A DNA stretch of 64,000 nt. Origin: Mesorhizobium sp. B2-8-5. Lineage in GTDB: Bacteria > Pseudomonadota > Alphaproteobacteria > Rhizobiales > Rhizobiaceae. The stretch covers positions 3,133,501 through 3,197,500 of the forward strand of contig NZ_CP083951.1 in NCBI RefSeq assembly GCF_006440675.2, in the 5' to 3' direction. Shown in pieces: positions 25,725 through 35,473 of the stretch (positions are counted from its first letter, which is position 1; every line of letters starts with the position of its first letter). The notes below the pieces were generated by a model. The model did not search any database and had not been told where the DNA came from. It was given only the letters and a program-made list of their open reading frames with translations. Both the position numbers and the translations under genes were made by a program.

Positions 25725-26707
25725 GCGAAACGACGCTTGGTGGCCTTGCCGGCCGCATGCCCAAATTCATCCGCCGCGCCGACCCGGCGGTGCTGACGGC
25801 CTTTGCCTGCATCGTGATCCTGCTTCTGCTGGGCAGCCTCTATTCGCGCAGCTTCCTTTCGCCGGAATATCTGCTGCAGCAGCTTAAAGTCGCCTCGTTC
25901 CTCGGCGTCATCGCCACCGGCATGATGCTGGTCATCCTGCTCGGCCAGATCGACCTTTCCGTGCCATGGGCCGTGGCCGCCGGCGCCATGATGGCCTGCG
26001 CTGCCGCCGCCTACGGGTCGGTCGGCGTTGCTCTCGCCATCCCCTTCGGTGTCCTGTGCGGCGTGGCGATCGGCATCATCAACGGCATCGGTGTCGCCTA
26101 TCTGCGCATCCCCTCGATGATCATTACCTTGGCCACCAACGCGGTCGCGCAGGGGCTGATGGTGGTCTACACGGGCGGCTTCTCGCCACAGGATTCGGCG
26201 ACGGCGGCGATGCGCTATCTGGCGACCGGTTTCACCATTCCGGGGGTTCCCAACGCCGTCATCATCTGGGCGCTGATCGGCGCCGCGATGGTCTTCGTGC
26301 TCACCCGCACCAGCTTCGGCCGTGCCGTCTACGGCATCGGCAACCGCGAGCGCGCCGCCTACCTTTCCGGTATCGACACGCGCCGCATCGTGATGATCGC
26401 CTTCGCCGTCTCCGGCGGGCTGTCGGCCTTTGGCGGCGTGCTTCTGGCCGGCTATGCGTCGAAGGCGGCACAATCCATGGGCGATGCCTATCTGCTGCCG
26501 TCGATCGCCGCCGTCGTGCTGGGCGGCACCTCGATCCTGGGCGGGCGCGGCTCCTATCTCGGCACGGTGGCCGGCGTGATCCTGATCACGCTCCTGCAAT
26601 CCATCCTCTCGGTCATGCAGATGCCGGAAGCGGGACGGCAGATCATCTATGGTGTCGTCATCGTCGCCATGCTCCTGCTCTACGGGCGCGCGCCGGCAAG
26701 CCGCTGA
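25721..26707 (+). CDS. CUT2 sugar ABC transporter permease 2 (RbsC family)
   Basis: 328 aa from GTG 25721, which overlaps the previous stop and has TGGAG eight bases upstream; a GTG nine bases earlier is possible. Motifs are LLGQIDLSVPW and VVLGGTSILGGRG, eight or more membrane segments. The IDLSV motif lacks the usual G before I, a difference from permease 1. Confidence 0.93.
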   Translation: MSETTLGGLAGRMPKFIRRADPAVLTAFACIVILLLLGSLYSRSFLSPEYLLQQLKVASFLGVIATGMMLVILLGQIDLSVPWAVAAGAMMACAAAAYGSVGVALAIPFGVLCGVAIGIINGIGVAYLRIPSMIITLATNAVAQGLMVVYTGGFSPQDSATAAMRYLATGFTIPGVPNAVIIWALIGAAMVFVLTRTSFGRAVYGIGNRERAAYLSGIDTRRIVMIAFAVSGGLSAFGGVLLAGYASKAAQSMGDAYLLPSIAAVVLGGTSILGGRGSYLGTVAGVILITLLQSILSVMQMPEAGRQIIYGVVIVAMLLLYGRAPASR

Positions 26708-26751
26708 CCGTGGATGAGGCGAGCGCAAGACCGCAGATCCCGGAGCTTGGC

Positions 26752-27255
26752 GTGAACGATCTTCGGACGGCGCCGGCCATCGTCGTGATGGGTGTTGCCG
26801 GCTGCGGCAAGACGGCCGTCGGCGAGGCGCTCGCCAAGGCTCTCGACGCCGACTTCATCGAAGGAGATCGGCTGCATCCGCCGGAGAACGTGGCGCGCAT
26901 GGCGCGCGGCGAGCCGCTGACCGACGCGCTGCGCGAGGGCTGGCTCGACGCCATAGGCGAGCACATCGCGATCTCCGTTGCCGGCGGACGGAAAGCGGTG
27001 GCGGCGTGCTCGGCGCTGAAACGCGCCTACCGTGACCGGCTGAGCCGCTACTGTCCCGACACAGTCTTCCTCTACCTGAAGATCGACCGCGAGACCGCCT
27101 GGCGCCGGGTCGCCAATCGCAAGGGCCATTTCATGCCCGCAAGCCTGGTCGACAGCCAGTTCGCCACGCTGGAAGAACCTGCCGCGGACGAACGGGTCGT
27201 GACGGTCGACGGAACGCGAAGTGTTGCCGGGATCCTGGAAGGGATCGTTGGTTAG
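26752..27255 (+). CDS. gntK: Gluconokinase
   Basis: Phosphorylates D-gluconate to 6-phosphogluconate for the Entner-Doudoroff or pentose phosphate pathway. The P-loop is GVAGCGKTAVG, and EGDRLHPPENVARM and GEPLTD are typical GntK substrate and Mg motifs; NRKGHFMPASLVDSQF follows as in the family. GTG 26752 has GGAG upstream and yields 167 aa, the usual size. GTG 26710, just after the permease stop, would give 181 aa but has no ribosome-binding site. As the last gene of the importer operon it points to gluconate or a gluconate-yielding sugar as the imported compound. Confidence 0.93.
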   Translation: MNDLRTAPAIVVMGVAGCGKTAVGEALAKALDADFIEGDRLHPPENVARMARGEPLTDALREGWLDAIGEHIAISVAGGRKAVAACSALKRAYRDRLSRYCPDTVFLYLKIDRETAWRRVANRKGHFMPASLVDSQFATLEEPAADERVVTVDGTRSVAGILEGIVG

Positions 27256-27270
27256 AACGGTTCGGGCGCT

Positions 27271-28416
27271 TCAGGCGCCGTCATTGCCGATCGCGGCTTC
27301 CGTTGGCCGCTCGGTCAGCCGTACGGCGCTCGACCAGGCCATCATCTGCTCCGGACAGAGTTCGAGCGTTTCCAGCATATGGTCGCGCTTCGACAGGATG
27401 TATTCCGCCTGAACGACGAGGTTCTTTGTCGCGGTGTCCCTTGCCGGCGACGCCGGCGGCGGTGGCCCCGCGCTGAGTTCGCTGACGATCGCGCGATACT
27501 GGCGAAAGGGAACCGTTTCGATCGTCGCCATATGAAACAGCGCCGCGCCCGCGCGCGCGGCGAAGTTTGCCGGCGCCGAGGCGAGATGAGTCCAGCCGCG
27601 CTCGCCCATGGCGGCCTCGGTGAAGGTGGAGCCGGCATAGACGGTGTTGGTCATCAGCACCACGCCGTTTGCCTTCAGGGTCTTCTGGATGCGCGTGGTG
27701 ACCTGGTAGGCGTCGGTGCGCTCAAAGACGATCCGGCTTTTCAGGAAGCGGTTCTCGACCTTGACCAATGGCGGGTTGATCACGCGCAAGCCGAATTTGC
27801 TCGGGGAGAAGCCGTGGTATTGCGCGCTTACCTGATGAGCATCGACGCCGGCCTCATGCAGGGCGCGCTTGCCCATGATCGTCTGCGTCGTGAACTGGTC
27901 GCACCATATGATGACGCCGCGCCCGTTGCGCAGGGCTTGTTGCAGGGCTTCGAGGCCTTCGAGCCGGATCGCCGGCGACCAGCGCCAGCCGGAGACGAGA
28001 TGCGCCGCAAGCGTCAGCCGCCGGCGGTGAATGGCGGCGAGTTGCGCCTCGAACATTTCTTGCGTGTCGACGGCGTTGCCGAGCACGGCCTTCACCGCGA
28101 CGTCGTAACGGGCGAACTCCTTGCGGAAGTGGCGCCTGCGCCTGAGCCTGGACCCCCAGCCGCAGATAGGCCCCCACCAGGAGACCGGCAGCATCGCCGC
28201 GACGCCGAGATAGAAACAGGACAGCAGGCTCTCGCGCAGGTCCCGATTGGAGAAACGGCGCAGTTTCCCGGGGCGGACAACCTTGCGGCTGAAGAAGCGA
28301 ACGGACTCGTTGCGCTCCGGCACCGGCACGTCGGCAATGATCTCGGTGTGATAGATGTCGTTCGACGATGGTTGCCGGCTGGCCCTGCGGGAATTGCCAA
28401 GCCAAGGCAGCCTCAT
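27271..28416 (-). CDS. Probable acyltransferase-like protein (LPLAT/HtrB-like), function uncertain
   Basis: 381 aa. The central part (NGRGVIIWCDQFTTQT and then ALHEAGVDAHQVS) resembles the lysophospholipid/lipid A acyltransferase fold, where a histidine-containing motif would normally follow GVI; here it is CDQFT. A single hydrophobic stretch near residues 65-85 could anchor it to the membrane. It ends convergent with the gluconokinase gene. It lies downstream of the Rrf2 gene on the same strand, but a 163-bp gap makes co-transcription uncertain. No confident function. Confidence 0.6.
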   Translation of the reverse strand: MRLPWLGNSRRASRQPSSNDIYHTEIIADVPVPERNESVRFFSRKVVRPGKLRRFSNRDLRESLLSCFYLGVAAMLPVSWWGPICGWGSRLRRRRHFRKEFARYDVAVKAVLGNAVDTQEMFEAQLAAIHRRRLTLAAHLVSGWRWSPAIRLEGLEALQQALRNGRGVIIWCDQFTTQTIMGKRALHEAGVDAHQVSAQYHGFSPSKFGLRVINPPLVKVENRFLKSRIVFERTDAYQVTTRIQKTLKANGVVLMTNTVYAGSTFTEAAMGERGWTHLASAPANFAARAGAALFHMATIETVPFRQYRAIVSELSAGPPPPASPARDTATKNLVVQAEYILSKRDHMLETLELCPEQMMAWSSAVRLTERPTEAAIGNDGA

Positions 28417-28579
28417 GCGTCAGAGCCCTGTTTCATCCTCCCAGCCGCTTTACTGCGTCCGCGGTAGACTGGCAACCGAGGGCGACAAGTCGGGCCGGCG
28501 ACTTGTCGTTGGGCGCAATTGCGAACGGAAGGCGGCGGCGAAGGGCAGAACCTGGCCGCTACCGCTTCCTCGAATTGCT

Positions 28580-29029
28580 TCAAATCTGGGAGGTGAGCTC
28601 CGCCGGAAAATCGTCGTTGTCGGCGTCGCGCATGGCGGCGAGGCTGCGGTTGTCGAGCACCTCGGCGATCGCCTGGCGCACTTCCAGCATCATGTGGCGG
28701 ACCTGGCAGGTGGCCTCGTCGCAATCCTCGCAGCGCTGGTATTGCGTGCGGCTGGCGCAAGGGATCGGCGCCAGCGGGCCGTCGAGCACGCGCACGACAT
28801 GGCCGATCTTGATCTCGGAAGCGGGCCGGGCGAGGCGGTAGCCGCCTTCCTTGCCCTTGCGGCTCTGGACGAAACCGGCATTGCGCAATTCGCCCAGGAT
28901 CGCATCCAGGAATTTCTTCGGGATGTTGTTGGCGACGGCGATGTCGTTGACGAATGCAAGCTGGCCAGCCGGTAGACCGGAAAGATGCACGAGGGCCTTG
29001 AGGCCGTATTTGCCTTTTTTGGTCAGCAT
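28580..29029 (-). CDS. Rrf2 family regulator with cysteine cluster
   Basis: 149 aa winged-helix regulator starting MLTKKGKYGLKAL, the usual Rrf2 opening. Cysteines at 91, 100, 103 and 108 (C-x8-C-x2-C-x4-C) occupy the region where IscR, NsrR and RirA bind an iron-sulfur cluster, though the spacing differs. It sits next to a sulfate importer, suggesting control of sulfur assimilation in response to Fe-S or cysteine status (inference). Confidence 0.93.
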   Translation of the reverse strand: MLTKKGKYGLKALVHLSGLPAGQLAFVNDIAVANNIPKKFLDAILGELRNAGFVQSRKGKEGGYRLARPASEIKIGHVVRVLDGPLAPIPCASRTQYQRCEDCDEATCQVRHMMLEVRQAIAEVLDNRSLAAMRDADNDDFPAELTSQI

Positions 29030-29216
29030 GCCCGATTCAATTCATCAAACCCCAATGCGCCTGCATCTGGCGGTTGTTTGTGTGCAAATCATGACAGTTG
29101 ACCGCCTGGTCCAATAATTTGCCCGGCAGCTTAGGCGCAAACGCGTTGATTCTTCGTAACGTTTTTCACTTGGGCGCCGGATTTCCGCTGCGAAATGCTG
29201 GCCGGCTTAAATGAGG

Positions 29217-29236
29217 AAGCCGGCTAAAGCCGGCTT
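29217..29236 (-). terminator. Hairpin after the sulfate-binding protein gene
   Basis: Perfect 8-bp stem AAGCCGGC / GCCGGCTT with a 4-base loop, 28 bp beyond the stop codon in the direction of transcription. It is followed on the minus strand by CCTCATTT, a weak U-rich tail. Confidence 0.65.
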
Positions 29237-29263
29237 TCCTGCGCTTCCTGATTGTGTGGCGGC

Positions 29264-30250
29264 TCAGCGGCTGCCGTAGGCCTGATCGAGCAGCCCGCCG
29301 GCGGCGAAATGCTCCTTCTGTACTCTGTCCCAGCCGCCAAAGACTTCCTCAACAGTCAGTAGCCGGACGTCCGGGAAGTCGGCCTTGTGCTTGGCGGCCA
29401 CCGAGGCGTCGCGAACCCGCAGGCCGTTCCCGGCGGCAATGTCCTGGCCTTCCGGCGTGTAGAGAAAGTCGAGATAGGACTTGGCGAGATCGCGGCTGCC
29501 ATGCTCGTCGGCCACCTTGTCGACGATCGCTACCGGGAACTCGGCCAGCAGGCTGACCGAAGGCGTGACCTGCTCGAACTTGTCGTCGCCATACTCCTTG
29601 CGGATGCCGCGCGTCTCCGATTCGAAGGTGATCAGCACGTCGCCGATCTCACGCTGGACGAAAGTGGTTGTGGCGGCACGGCCGCCGGTGTCGAAGATCG
29701 GCACGTTGTTGAAGAGCTTGGTGATGAACTCCTTCACCTTGGCGTCGTCGCCCTTGAAGGCTTCCTTGGCGTAGGCGGCGGCGGCGAGATAGGTGTAGCG
29801 CGCATTGCCCGACGTCTTCGGGTTCGGAAAGATCACCTGCACGTCGTCACGCACCAGATCGTTCCAGTCCTTGATGTGCTTGGGATTGCCGGCGCGCACC
29901 AGGAAGGACGGCAGCGAATAGAAGGGCGAGGCGTTGTCCGGGAAATCTTTCTGCCAATCGGCTGAGACCAGTCCTTTCTTGACCAGGAAATCGACGTCGG
30001 TGACCTGGTTGAAGGTGACGACATCGGCACCAAGACCTTCGGCGATCGCGCGCGCCTGCGCCGAGGTGCCGGCATGCGACTGATCGACGGTGACGCCGGG
30101 GTGCTTGGCGATGAAGGCCTTGTTGACGTCGACGAACAGCTCGCGGCCGACGTCATAGGATGCATTCAAAAGCTTGTCGGCCGACCAGGCTTGGGAGGAC
30201 GCGAGGACGAGACCGGCAAAAGCTGCAATGCAGAGCAACAGACGCTTCAT
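29264..30250 (-). CDS. sbp: Sulfate-binding periplasmic protein (second copy)
   Basis: 328 aa, signal peptide residues 1-23 (SSQAWSA). Sbp/CysP family features: LLNASYDVGRELF at the mature start, QSHAGTSAQARAI, FPNPKTSGNARYTYLAA. The anion-binding segments match the other receptor at 33389-34417, with which it shares layout but not close identity. It lies 204 bp after cysA and is probably on its own promoter. Could serve sulfate or thiosulfate. Confidence 0.93.
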   Translation of the reverse strand: MKRLLLCIAAFAGLVLASSQAWSADKLLNASYDVGRELFVDVNKAFIAKHPGVTVDQSHAGTSAQARAIAEGLGADVVTFNQVTDVDFLVKKGLVSADWQKDFPDNASPFYSLPSFLVRAGNPKHIKDWNDLVRDDVQVIFPNPKTSGNARYTYLAAAAYAKEAFKGDDAKVKEFITKLFNNVPIFDTGGRAATTTFVQREIGDVLITFESETRGIRKEYGDDKFEQVTPSVSLLAEFPVAIVDKVADEHGSRDLAKSYLDFLYTPEGQDIAAGNGLRVRDASVAAKHKADFPDVRLLTVEEVFGGWDRVQKEHFAAGGLLDQAYGSR

Positions 30251-30454
30251 GAAAACAGGGCTCCTTGGAAATGGATCAAGCTATGGCGAGACCATAGTCG
30301 GGAAAGCCTGGTGCGACGAGGCACGCGCTCCGAGAGGTGGGCGAAGGCCTGGAAAATATCTCGCCAAAACAGCTCTTTGCTAGGATTTTCTTCCAAGTGG
30401 ATTCACAGGCTGCGCCAGGCTGGTGCCGGAGGAGCTGTCAGGCTGAAAGACAGC

Positions 30455-31495
30455 TCAGGACGTGGGAAAAAGCTTCCAGCGTCGCGGCCTGAAAGCCACC
30501 CGGCTCTTCTGTGCCGCGGGATGGTCGATCGGCAGTTCGATCTCGACGCGCTGGCGCTCGCCGCCGATTTCGAGCTCGACGCGCCTGGTGCCGGCAACGC
30601 GGCGGCTGGCGGCAACCGTGCCGGCGATGCAGCCGCTGCAGCCGTCGAGCAGCTCGACGTCATGCGGGCGGAAGTGGAGAACCGCCTCGGCGGACGGCGC
30701 ATGCGGCGCCTGCAGCCCGATCGGCCGGTCGGCGATCCAGATCTCGCCGTTCTCGACCTTGACCGGCAGCGAGCTCGACTCGCCGATGAAGGAATAGACG
30801 AAGGGCGAGTTCGGCGTGTCATAGATATCGTCGGCGGTGCCGACCTGCTCGATGCGGCCCTGGCTCATGACCACGACGCGGTCGGCGAGCTCCAGCGCCT
30901 CTTCCTGGTCATGCGTGACGAAGACGGTCGTGTGGCCGGTGCGGTCATGGATCTCGCGCAGCCAGCGTCGCAGCTCACGGCGAACCTGCGCGTCGAGCGC
31001 GCCGAACGGTTCGTCGAGCAAAAGCACCTTTGGCTCGATCGCCATGGCGCGGGCCAACGCCACGCGCTGGCGCTGACCGCCGGAAAGCTGCGCCGGGTAG
31101 CGCTTTTCCAGGCCCGTCAATTGGACGAGGTCGAGCAGTTCCAGCGCCCGGCGGCGGATTTCCTGCCCCGACGGCCTTGCGGCGCCGTGCCGGACCTTCA
31201 GGCCGAAGCCGATATTGTCGGCAACCGTCATGTGACGGAACAGCGCGTAATGCTGGAAGACGAAGCCGACATTGCGCTCCTGGATCGACTTCTGCGAGGC
31301 GTCCTCGTCGCCGAAGAAGATCGCGCCCTTGGTCGGCCGCTCCAGGCCGGCGATCAGGCGAAGCAGCGTCGTCTTGCCGGAGCCCGACGGCCCGAGCAGC
31401 GCGATGAGCTCGCCGGATCTGATGTCGAGCGACACGTCGTGGAGCGCCGGAAACCGCTCGAACTCCTTGCGCACGTTGACGACGCGAACTTCCAT
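30455..31495 (-). CDS. cysA: Sulfate ABC transporter ATP-binding protein
   Basis: 346 aa. Walker [11 protein letters not shown]-loop FVFQHYALF, signature [14 protein letters not shown], Walker [14 protein letters not shown]-loop [13 protein letters not shown], and a C-terminal TOBE-like regulatory domain typical of CysA. It follows cysW by 72 bp. Together with CysT and CysW it forms the inner-membrane sulfate/thiosulfate importer. Confidence 0.96.
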   Translation of the reverse strand: MEVRVVNVRKEFERFPALHDVSLDIRSGELIALLGPSGSGKTTLLRLIAGLERPTKGAIFFGDEDASQKSIQERNVGFVFQHYALFRHMTVADNIGFGLKVRHGAARPSGQEIRRRALELLDLVQLTGLEKRYPAQLSGGQRQRVALARAMAIEPKVLLLDEPFGALDAQVRRELRRWLREIHDRTGHTTVFVTHDQEEALELADRVVVMSQGRIEQVGTADDIYDTPNSPFVYSFIGESSSLPVKVENGEIWIADRPIGLQAPHAPSAEAVLHFRPHDVELLDGCSGCIAGTVAASRRVAGTRRVELEIGGERQRVEIELPIDHPAAQKSRVAFRPRRWKLFPTS

Positions 31496-31567
31496 GCAAA
31501 TCCCTCAGTTCCTTGATGCTGTCGTTGCTCCCAAAAGCGCCAGGCACGCTTGGGCGACAGGTAGTGT

Positions 31568-32452
31568 TCAGTGCCCGCGCGTCGCGGCGAGCTCGGCGCC
31601 GTAGCGCATCTCGAGAAGCGTTTTCAAGACCAGCGTCACCAGCGCCAGGCCGGCGAGCAGCGAAGCGACGGCAAAGGCGCCGACGGCGTTGTATTCGTTG
31701 TAGAGGATCTCGACATGCAGCGGCATGGTGTTGGTGAGGCCGCGTATGTGGCCCGACACCACCGAGACCGCGCCGAACTCGCCCATGGCGCGCGCGTTGC
31801 ACAGAAGCACGCCATAGAGCAGTCCCCATTTGACGTTGGGCAATGTCACATACCAGAAGGCCTGCCAGCCGCTGGCGCCCAGCGACAGTGCTGCTTCTTC
31901 GTCGCCATTGCCCTGTTCCTGCATCAGCGGGATGAGCTCCCGCGCGACGAAGGGGAAGGTGACGAAGATGGTGGCCAGCACGATGCCGGGCACGGCGAAG
32001 AGGATGACGATGCCATGCGCCTTCAACCAGGTGCCGAGCAGCCCTTGCGCGCCGAAGAGAAGCACATAGACCAGGCCGGAGATGACCGGCGAGACCGAGA
32101 AAGGCAGGTCGATCAGCGTGGTCAGGAACGCCTTACCCTTGAATTCGAACTTGGCGATCGCCCAGGCGGCCGAGATGCCGAAGACGACGTTGAGCGGCAC
32201 GGAGATCGCCGCCACAAGCAATGTCAGGCGGATGGCGGAGCGCGTGTCGGGGCCGGAAAGGGCTTCCGTGTAGGCGCCGACGCCTTTGGCGAGCGCCTCA
32301 TGGAAGACGACGATCATCGGCAAAAGCAGGAAGACGGCGAGGAAGGCGAGGGCGATTGCCATCAGCACGGCCTTGACTGGCCGGCTTTCGGTCACCGCTG
32401 CCGACTGGCTCTCGTGATGCGGCTCGTAGGATTTGATCTCGGGATCAGCCAT
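31568..32452 (-). CDS. cysW: Sulfate ABC transporter permease CysW
   Basis: 294 aa, about six membrane segments. The EAA region reads [21 protein letters not shown], close to the CysW form (pattern GASGWQAF), and [15 protein letters not shown] near the C-terminal third is characteristic of sulfate permeases. Its start overlaps the cysT stop by 8 bp. Confidence 0.95.
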   Translation of the reverse strand: MADPEIKSYEPHHESQSAAVTESRPVKAVLMAIALAFLAVFLLLPMIVVFHEALAKGVGAYTEALSGPDTRSAIRLTLLVAAISVPLNVVFGISAAWAIAKFEFKGKAFLTTLIDLPFSVSPVISGLVYVLLFGAQGLLGTWLKAHGIVILFAVPGIVLATIFVTFPFVARELIPLMQEQGNGDEEAALSLGASGWQAFWYVTLPNVKWGLLYGVLLCNARAMGEFGAVSVVSGHIRGLTNTMPLHVEILYNEYNAVGAFAVASLLAGLALVTLVLKTLLEMRYGAELAATRGH

Positions 32453-33296
32453 AGCGCTTGCGGCTCCATGTCTGGACGAGATTGACGACCAGAAGCATCA
32501 GGAAGGACAGCGCCAGCATGATCGCGGCGATCGCGGTCGCCGCCTCGTAGTTGTATTCCTCGAGCCTGATCACGATCAGAAGCGGCGCGATCTCGGACTT
32601 GAAGGGCAGGTTGCCGGCGATGAAGATGACCGAGCCGTATTCGCCGACGCCGCGCGCGAAGGCGAGCGAGAAGCCGGTGACGATCGCTGGCGCCAGGCCT
32701 GGGAAAAGCACGCGGGTGACGATCTGCAAACGGCTGGCGCCGAGCGTGGCGGCGGCTTCCTCGACCTCCTTGTCGATCTCTTCCATGATCGGCTGGACGG
32801 TACGCACGACGAAGGGCAAGCCGATGAACACCAGCGCGATGACGATACCGAGCGGCGTGTAGGCGACCTTGATGCCGAGCGGCGCCAGGAGATGGCCGAT
32901 CCAGCCATTCGGCGCATAGAGCGTGGTGAGCGCGATGCCGGCGACGGCCGTGGGCAGGGCGAAGGGCAGGTCGACCATCGCGTCCGCGATGCGGCGGCCG
33001 GGAAAGCGGTAGCGGACCAGCACCCAGGCGACGACGGTGCCGAATACGACGTTGACGGCAGCCGCCAGGAAGGCGGTGCCGAAGCTTATCTTCAGCGCGT
33101 TGAGGGTGCGTCGGTCAACGGCGATCGCCCAGAAATCGGCCCAGCCGAGCGCCGCCGAACGCCAGACCAGCCCCGAAAGCGGGATGAGGATGATGAGTGT
33201 GAGGTAGGCAAGCGAGAAGCCGAGCGTCAATCCGAAGCCTGGAATGACACTCGGCTGTCTGAATCGCCACCCCGCCTTGGCGGGTGCTGTGGTCAT
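32445..33296 (-). CDS. cysT: Sulfate ABC transporter permease CysT (CysU)
   Basis: 283 aa with about six membrane segments. Contains [21 protein letters not shown] (EAA-like, shortened here to GASRLQI as the key part) and [18 protein letters not shown], both CysT hallmarks. Located 92 bp after the first sulfate-binding protein gene and overlapping cysW. Confidence 0.95.
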   Translation of the reverse strand: MTTAPAKAGWRFRQPSVIPGFGLTLGFSLAYLTLIILIPLSGLVWRSAALGWADFWAIAVDRRTLNALKISFGTAFLAAAVNVVFGTVVAWVLVRYRFPGRRIADAMVDLPFALPTAVAGIALTTLYAPNGWIGHLLAPLGIKVAYTPLGIVIALVFIGLPFVVRTVQPIMEEIDKEVEEAAATLGASRLQIVTRVLFPGLAPAIVTGFSLAFARGVGEYGSVIFIAGNLPFKSEIAPLLIVIRLEEYNYEAATAIAAIMLALSFLMLLVVNLVQTWSRKRYG

Positions 33297-33388
33297 GCTG
33301 TTCTGGATCGTCCCTTCTGTTCAAACCAGAATGGCTTTGCTCAGTCGCATTCGGCCGGCATGCCCGTGAGGCTCGCCGGCCGTCCGGC

Positions 33389-34417
33389 TCACTGCGCCGG
33401 CTTGTAGATCTGGTCGAATATACCACCGTCGCCGAAATGGTAAGGTTGCGCTTTCTTCCAGCCGCCGAATTGCGGGTCGTCGATGGTGACCAGCTTGACT
33501 GCCGGCAGCTTGGCAAGGTCCTCGGCCGGCACCAGGTCGGGCTTGGCCGGGCGATAGTGGTTCTTGGCGATGATGGTCTGGGCTTCCTTGGAATAGAGCC
33601 AGCTCAGATAGGCTTCCGCGACCTTGCGCGTGCCCTTGGCATCGACATTGGCGTCGACGACGGCGACCGGCGGTTCGGCCAGGATCGAGGTCGGCGGATA
33701 GACGATATCGAAATTGTCGGCGCCGAATTCGTCGAGCGCGAGATAGGCTTCATTCTCCCAGGCGATCAGCACGTCGCCCAGGCCCTTCTGCGCGAAGGTC
33801 ACCGTCGAGCCACGCGCGCCGGTATCGAGGACCGGGACGTTCGCATAAAGCTTGGCGACGAACTCCTTGGTCTTGGCTTCGTCGCTGCCGTCACTGGCGT
33901 TCGCATAGGCCCAGGCGGCAAGATAGTTCCAGCGCGCGCCTCCGGAGGTCTTCGGGTTCGGGGTGATCACCTGGACGCCGTCCTTGACCAGGTCGTTCCA
34001 GTCGTGGATGCCCTTGGGATTGCCCTTGCGCACCAGGAAGATGATGGTCGAGGTGTAAGGCGCCGAGTTGTTCTCGAACTTCGTGCGCCAGTCCGGGTTG
34101 ATCTTCTTCGTCTTCGAGACGATGGCGTTGATGTCGCCTTCGAGCGCCAGCGTCACCACGTCGGCGTCGAGGCCGTCGATCACTGCCCTGGCCTGGGCGC
34201 CCGATCCACCGTGCGACTGCTGGATGGTGACGGTTTCGCCGGTCTCCGCCTTCCAGTGCGCGGCAAACGCCTCGTCATAGGCTTTGTAAAGTTCACGCGT
34301 CGGGTCGTAGGACACATTCAGAATGGTCGTATCCGCAAACGCGAAACCGAGCGTGCCGAACTGGGCAGATGTGGCGACCAGCGCGCCGAGCAGTTTCCTG
34401 AAATGAGGTTTGGTCAT
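33389..34417 (-). CDS. sbp: Sulfate-binding periplasmic protein (first copy)
   Basis: 342 aa. ATG 34417 was chosen because GGAGGCGGGA precedes it; an ATG 24 bp upstream lacks such a site. Signal peptide to about residue 28 (FAFADTT). Family motifs [25 protein letters not shown] and [17 protein letters not shown]. First gene of the sulfate importer operon (sbp-cysT-cysW-cysA). Confidence 0.95.
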   Translation of the reverse strand: MTKPHFRKLLGALVATSAQFGTLGFAFADTTILNVSYDPTRELYKAYDEAFAAHWKAETGETVTIQQSHGGSGAQARAVIDGLDADVVTLALEGDINAIVSKTKKINPDWRTKFENNSAPYTSTIIFLVRKGNPKGIHDWNDLVKDGVQVITPNPKTSGGARWNYLAAWAYANASDGSDEAKTKEFVAKLYANVPVLDTGARGSTVTFAQKGLGDVLIAWENEAYLALDEFGADNFDIVYPPTSILAEPPVAVVDANVDAKGTRKVAEAYLSWLYSKEAQTIIAKNHYRPAKPDLVPAEDLAKLPAVKLVTIDDPQFGGWKKAQPYHFGDGGIFDQIYKPAQ

Positions 34418-34440
34418 TCCCGCCTCCGTTGAACTGCACA

Positions 34441-34454
34441 AACTCTACCGAGTT
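34441..34454. promoter_or_regulatory. Inverted repeat in the sulfate operon promoter (AACTC-TACC-GAGTT)
   Basis: Short dyad in an AT-rich patch 24-37 bp before the receptor start. Could be an operator for the nearby Rrf2 regulator or a LysR-type factor. The 34418-34619 interval holds no gene. Confidence 0.4.
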
Positions 34455-34619
34455 TATAGAATTTAGATGCATTGAATGTTGCCTTTTTCGCCTCCTCGAA
34501 GCAATTTTTCGCCGAACCGCCGGCAATCGGGAAAATATCGTCCTCAATTTCGGACAGCGTCCATTTCCTCGCCGGTCGGGGCTAACTAGGCGCAGCCGGC
34601 TGCCGGGCAAGGCCGGCGC

Positions 34620-34724
34620 TAGATCGTGATGGCGTTTCGTTGAATCGCCGTCACGATCTAACCCTTTGTTGGAGCATGATCTTTCTCCGAAAACCGGTTC
34701 CCACTTTTCGGGATCATGCTCTAG
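34620..34724. repeat. Composite two-hairpin repeat, family B copy 2
   Basis: First hairpin 34620-34660 with arms AGATCGTGA/TCACGATCT; second hairpin 34672-34721 with arms GAGCATGATC/GATCATGCTC and inner CCGAAAA/TTTTCGG. Same orientation as 21553-21650. Its last bases overlap the stop codon of the dipeptidase gene (CTA at 34721-34723 on the + strand). Confidence 0.85.
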
Positions 34725-35473
34725 TTCGCGGTCACCGGAAAATCGAAACGCTGTTTTGGGAACGGCTCTTTGGCCAGCGTGAAGTGCCACCATTCGCGCG
34801 CATAGTTGCGAAAGCCGGCGGCGCGCATGGCGGTCAGCAGGGTTTTGCGGTTTGCGGTGGCTTCGGCGCCGATCAAGGCGCTGGCGGTCTCGCTCTTTGG
34901 GTCAAAGCAGTCGAAACCGGTGCCGAAATCGAGCGTGCCGCCGTCCGGCGCACCGCAGGCCGGATGAACTTCGCTTTTATTGACGGCCTCGGCGATAGCA
35001 AGGTCCACCGTCGAGCCTCGAGAATGGCTGGAGAATTCGCCGATATAGCCTTTGGCGATGAGATCGCCGCGCTCGACTGTCGGATACCATTGCGGATCGG
35101 GCTGGCCACCCTCTCTTGTCCATCTACCCATGTCGGCGACGGCGCGCGCGGGGCGGTAGCAGTCGAAGACGACCAGCGTCAGGCCTTTGGCGGCTATTGC
35201 TTTCTGGACGGTCGACAACGCCTTGGCCGCTTGTGCGGTCAGGACGCAGACCGGCGCGTCATAGCCGTCGGCCTTGCGGTGCAGGAAGTTTTCAAGGCCG
35301 GCGTAGCGGACATCCTGGCGGATGGTCGGGTCGATATCGGCGAGCCTGACGAAGCCGGCGGGCAGGGGGTCGGCGTAAGCCGAGGGAGGGCTCGCGATCG
35401 CCAGCGCAAGCGCTGCGAAGAATGCTCCCGACAAAGGTCGGCGCGAGGCCCCCCTCTCTGCCCTGCAGGGCAT
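34721..35473 (-). CDS. D-alanyl-D-alanine dipeptidase (VanX/DdpX family)
   Basis: Zinc peptidase cleaving D-Ala-D-Ala, here probably periplasmic. The zinc ligands appear in SSHSRGSTVDLAI (His and Asp) and EWWHF (catalytic Glu and third ligand His). A signal peptide (hydrophobic FFAALALAIASPPSAYA) precedes the mature DPLPAGF. ATG 35473, inside the family A repeat, gives 250 aa with a normal signal peptide; the frame stays open to 35659 through the rest of the repeat. With PBP1C just upstream on the same strand, a role in peptidoglycan recycling or D-Ala-D-Ala use is more likely than vancomycin resistance. Confidence 0.88.
   Translation of the reverse strand: MPCRAERGASRRPLSGAFFAALALAIASPPSAYADPLPAGFVRLADIDPTIRQDVRYAGLENFLHRKADGYDAPVCVLTAQAAKALSTVQKAIAAKGLTLVVFDCYRPARAVADMGRWTREGGQPDPQWYPTVERGDLIAKGYIGEFSSHSRGSTVDLAIAEAVNKSEVHPACGAPDGGTLDFGTGFDCFDPKSETASALIGAEATANRKTLLTAMRAAGFRNYAREWWHFTLAKEPFPKQRFDFPVTAN

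Noticed and set aside
34721..35473. Vancomycin resistance locus
   Set aside because: A lone exported VanX-like enzyme without VanH/VanA-type genes in a Gram-negative envelope gene block is better explained by peptidoglycan metabolism.
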